Source: Shewanella sp. ANA-3 (lineage in GTDB: Bacteria > Pseudomonadota > Gammaproteobacteria > Enterobacterales > Shewanellaceae). From it: 64,000 nt of DNA. Each line of letters opens with the position of its first letter. Within the stretch, counting starts at the first letter, position 1. The notes beneath the pieces are model-generated. The model saw only the letters and a list, made by a program, of their open reading frames with translations. It did not search any database and was not told the origin of the DNA. Positions 61,230 to 64,000 of this stretch are shown here, in pieces. The translations under genes were made by a program, and so were the position numbers. The stretch lies in NCBI RefSeq assembly GCF_000203935.1, contig NC_008577.1, positions 4,588,001 to 4,652,000 of the forward strand, given 5' to 3'.

Positions 61230-62549
61230 ATGAGTAAATCAGCAAATAAAATTGGTGTCGTCCAATTAACTATTATCACCATAGTCAACATGATGGGTTC
61301 AGGTATTATCATGTTGCCAACCCAATTAGCCCAAGTCGGTACTATTTCTATCCTTTCTTGGTTAGTCACGGCGGCGGGTTCTACGGCGCTTGCCTATGCC
61401 TTTGCCAAATGCGGTATGTTCAGTAAAAAATCGGGTGGTATGGGCGGTTACGCCGAATATGCCTTCGGTCGCAGCGGTAACTTTATGGCGAACTACACCT
61501 ATGCGGTATCGCTTTTAATCGCTAACGTCGCCATCGCTATCTCTGCCGTGGGTTATGCCGCGGTGTTACTCGAAGTGAACTTAAGCCCAATGGCTATCTG
61601 TCTTGCCACCATTGGTGTGCTTTGGTTAGCAACAGTGGCTAACTTTGGTGGCGCCCGCATTACGGGTCGCGTGAGTAGCGTCACCGTGTGGGGGATTATT
61701 CTGCCCGTGATTGGTGTGTCGTTAATCGGTTGGTTCTGGTTCGACATCGACCTCTACAAAGGTGCTTGGAACCCACACGATATGCCTTTCTTTAAAGCCT
61801 TAGGCGGTTCAATCGCGATGACTTTATGGGCATTCCTTGGCTTAGAATCAGCTTGTGCTAACTCGGAGACAGTTGATAACCCAGAGAAAAACGTTCCTAT
61901 CGCCGTAATGGGCGGTACCTTAGGTGCAGCGCTTATCTATATCGTTTCAACCAACGTGATTGCCGGTATTGTGCCTAACGCCGACCTTGCCAACTCAAAC
62001 GCACCTTTCGGTCTAGCCTTCGCACAAATGTTTAACCCTGTGGTCGGTAAAATCGTGATGGCCTGCGCCATTATCTCTTGTACTGGCTCACTGCTGGGTT
62101 GGCAGTTCACTATCGCGCAAGTGTTTAAAGCCTCTGCCGATGAAGGTTTCTTCCCTAAAGTGTTCTCTAAGGTCAGTAAAGCCGATGCACCAATTTGGGG
62201 TATGACCATCATCGTTTCGATTCAAACCCTGCTGTCTCTGATGACTATTAGCCCATCACTGAGCAAACAGTTTGAAGCCCTGGTTAACCTCGCCGTGGTG
62301 ACTAACATTGTGCCTTACATCCTGTCGATGGCAGCCCTAGGTGTGATGCAAAAACAACTCAAAGTACCAGCGAACAAGGCCCGTGTTGCCAACGTGATTG
62401 CGGTTATCGGCGCCCTGTATAGCTTCTACGCCCTCTATAGCTCTGGTGAAACCGCAGTGATGTTAGGTGCTATCGCGACCTTCTTCGGTTGGACCATCTA
62501 CGGGGTGATTTCCAATAAAACACCAACAGCTGAGATCAAAGCAGCGTGA
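61230..62549 (+). CDS. potE: putrescine/ornithine antiporter PotE
   Basis: A 12-helix amino acid-polyamine-organocation transporter of 439 residues. The start IGVVQLTIITIVNMMGSGIIMLPTQLAQ has the conserved unwound helix-1 motif, and FLGLESACANSETVDNPEKNVP near residue 208 is the APC family helix-6 signature of basic amino acid antiporters. It swaps external ornithine for internal putrescine, completing the decarboxylation cycle with SpeF. It follows speF by 85 bp with no clear terminator in between. Confidence 0.95.
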   Translation: MSKSANKIGVVQLTIITIVNMMGSGIIMLPTQLAQVGTISILSWLVTAAGSTALAYAFAKCGMFSKKSGGMGGYAEYAFGRSGNFMANYTYAVSLLIANVAIAISAVGYAAVLLEVNLSPMAICLATIGVLWLATVANFGGARITGRVSSVTVWGIILPVIGVSLIGWFWFDIDLYKGAWNPHDMPFFKALGGSIAMTLWAFLGLESACANSETVDNPEKNVPIAVMGGTLGAALIYIVSTNVIAGIVPNADLANSNAPFGLAFAQMFNPVVGKIVMACAIISCTGSLLGWQFTIAQVFKASADEGFFPKVFSKVSKADAPIWGMTIIVSIQTLLSLMTISPSLSKQFEALVNLAVVTNIVPYILSMAALGVMQKQLKVPANKARVANVIAVIGALYSFYALYSSGETAVMLGAIATFFGWTIYGVISNKTPTAEIKAA

Positions 62550-62612
62550 GCACGTCTCCCCTGCGATTCTCACCCATTACTAGATAAGAAACATAAAACC
62601 AATCCGTCTTCA

Positions 62613-62642
62613 GGGACCTTAAGCCACAGTGCTTAAGGTCCC
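62613..62642. terminator. perfect hairpin between potE and the porin gene
   Basis: Arms GGGACCTTAAGC / GCTTAAGGTCCC pair perfectly over 12 bp around CACAGT. A short A-rich but not T-rich tail follows on the plus strand. It may partly terminate the speF operon or protect mRNA before the porin, whose ribosome site starts about 20 bp later. Confidence 0.6.
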
Positions 62643-62673
62643 CAGACAAAACTTGCCTATTTTCGGTGGAACT

Positions 62674-63828
62674 ATGAAAAAAACATGCATCGCGTTAATG
62701 CTACCCATGCTGTTGGCCGCCACCAGCAGCCAAGCGGTTGAACTCTATAACGATCAAAAAAACTCATTAGATTTAAGTGGTTGGTTAGGCTTCGCGGCAC
62801 TCAACGACAGCCACGATACCTCAGTAATTGATGACTCCTCCCGAGTACGATTTAGCTTTGAACGCAGCGAGAGAAATGGCTGGACCGCCTTTGCCACCAC
62901 GGAATGGGGCATCAACATGGTGTCCAGCGATGACAGTTTAGTGATGCAAGGTGGCAAACTGGCCGCCGAAAAAACCGAAGACTTCCTCTATAACCGTTTA
63001 GGTTATGTCGGTATGTCGCACGATGAATGGGGTAGCCTCAGTTTTGGTAAGCAATGGGGCGCTTACTACGATGTTGCAGGCACGACAGATTTACCGAACG
63101 TCTTCGCCGGATATAGTGTCGGCGCCTACGCCTTTAGCGATGGCGGCTTAACCGGAACAGGCCGTGCCGACTCCGCGTTTATCTATCGAAATAGCTTTGG
63201 CCCAGTGCAAATTGCCCTGCAATACGCCGCCAAAACCAATGGTGATGTCACCTTAAAAAACGATGACGGCAGCGAAATGACCAACTCTGAGCTTAATTTC
63301 GACAGCAGTTACGGTGCCAGCCTGACCTACTCACTCACCGATAAATTTAAACTGCTCGCCGGCTTTAACCGTGGCGACTTTGAAGGCCATCTAGGCAACA
63401 CTCAAGTCGATGAAACTAACGAAATCGTCGGTATCGGCGCCATGTATGGTGATTACTATCACTACGCCGATAACCGCGAAGCCAGCGGTCTCTACGTCGG
63501 CTTTAACGCCCATCAGAGTAAGAACAATGAGTTGGTCGGCGGCGAACTCTACGATGCCACCGGCGCCGAGCTGATGACGGCCTATCAATTCGATAACGGT
63601 TTTGTGCCTATGATTGTCCTCAGCTATTTGGACTTAGACACAGATGCCAGCACGCCCATCCAAGGCAAATGGACCCGCCAATTCGCCATGCTTGGCCTGC
63701 ACTACCGTTACAGTAACGACACTGTGATGTTTGCCGAAATGAAGTTAGATTTCAGCGACATGGATGACCCAGCACTCGAAGCGCAGGAAGATAATGGCTT
63801 TGCGGTAGGGATTAACTACTTCTTTTAG
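62674..63828 (+). CDS. outer-membrane porin
   Basis: A 384-residue protein from ATG 62674 (GGTGGA upstream), with a signal peptide MKKTCIALMLPMLLAATSSQA. The mature part is beta-barrel-like, with alternating strands, SRVRFSFERSERNGWTAFATTEWGI near residue 51, SFGKQWGAYYDVAG near residue 118 and the terminal GINYFF ending in Phe, the outer-membrane assembly signal. It is of the general gram-negative porin type. It follows potE in the same direction and may admit ornithine or export polyamines; that link is inferred from its position only. Confidence 0.88.
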   Translation: MKKTCIALMLPMLLAATSSQAVELYNDQKNSLDLSGWLGFAALNDSHDTSVIDDSSRVRFSFERSERNGWTAFATTEWGINMVSSDDSLVMQGGKLAAEKTEDFLYNRLGYVGMSHDEWGSLSFGKQWGAYYDVAGTTDLPNVFAGYSVGAYAFSDGGLTGTGRADSAFIYRNSFGPVQIALQYAAKTNGDVTLKNDDGSEMTNSELNFDSSYGASLTYSLTDKFKLLAGFNRGDFEGHLGNTQVDETNEIVGIGAMYGDYYHYADNREASGLYVGFNAHQSKNNELVGGELYDATGAELMTAYQFDNGFVPMIVLSYLDLDTDASTPIQGKWTRQFAMLGLHYRYSNDTVMFAEMKLDFSDMDDPALEAQEDNGFAVGINYFF

Positions 63829-64000
63829 GAATGGAAAGTCTTCATCAGGCTCTCCCGTACATTGAGGGATAGTGGCTCACGTTCCTCATATCCGTGGGCC
63901 CATTTGAGACTGAGGTGCGGCGCACGTTCCGTCTACAAACGCTCGCCACACACTCATTGGATGGTACCGCTGGTTTACCATCATCTCTACGCCACTCCAA
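63829..64000. other. non-coding tail of the window
   Basis: Nothing recognisable is seen in the last 172 bp. No strong terminator directly follows the porin. Confidence 0.4.

Overview
The window is a Shewanella-type gammaproteobacterial chromosome. It carries the AcnD/PrpF version of the 2-methylcitrate pathway, ilvE, dsbA next to srkA, selO, zapB and a speFL-speF-potE locus, in an order I associate with the S. oneidensis/putrefaciens group. The species cannot be fixed from the sequence alone.

Positions 1-29,239 are ordinary chromosome. They hold the 3' end of comM, two paralogous membrane acyltransferases, a DUF523 gene, the propionate locus (GntR regulator, prpB, prpC, acnD, prpF) with three copies of a palindromic operator, a large two-component-propeller/PAS/GGDEF/EAL protein, ilvE, rof, ridA, an NhaC-type antiporter, zapB, a possible small RNA, dsbA, srkA, selO and several small envelope or stress genes, ending at a SYLF-domain gene and its terminator.

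Positions 29,245-53,075 are a complete Tn7-like, type I-F3 CRISPR-associated transposon (CAST) of 23,831 bp. It has matching ends beginning TGTCGCTGAA, TnsB-type repeats at both ends, and a perfect 5-bp target duplication (ACTCA). The core genes are tnsA-tnsB-tnsC, a small winged-helix-like gene, an Xre regulator, and a tniQ-cas8/5-cas7-cas6-CRISPR unit; there is no cas1 or cas2-3. Cargo includes an RND efflux pair with a TetR regulator, a membrane diguanylate cyclase, a short Argonaute paired with a SMEK-APAZ-like protein, a DUF4304-like gene and small unknown genes.

The last spacer of the CRISPR array matches 27 of 32 bases inside the chromosomal gene beside the right end of the element. 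The match has a CC PAM and lies 47 bp from the insertion point. All five mismatches fall on codon wobble positions. The element therefore appears to encode a homing guide for a site in a small periplasmic-protein gene, and it inserted exactly at that gene's stop codon.

Positions 53,081-64,000 return to chromosome: the target gene, an acyltransferase-3 membrane protein, a secreted HExxH protein, DUF1232, an AraC regulator, a PEBP protein, then the ornithine-sensing leader speFL with speF, potE and a porin.
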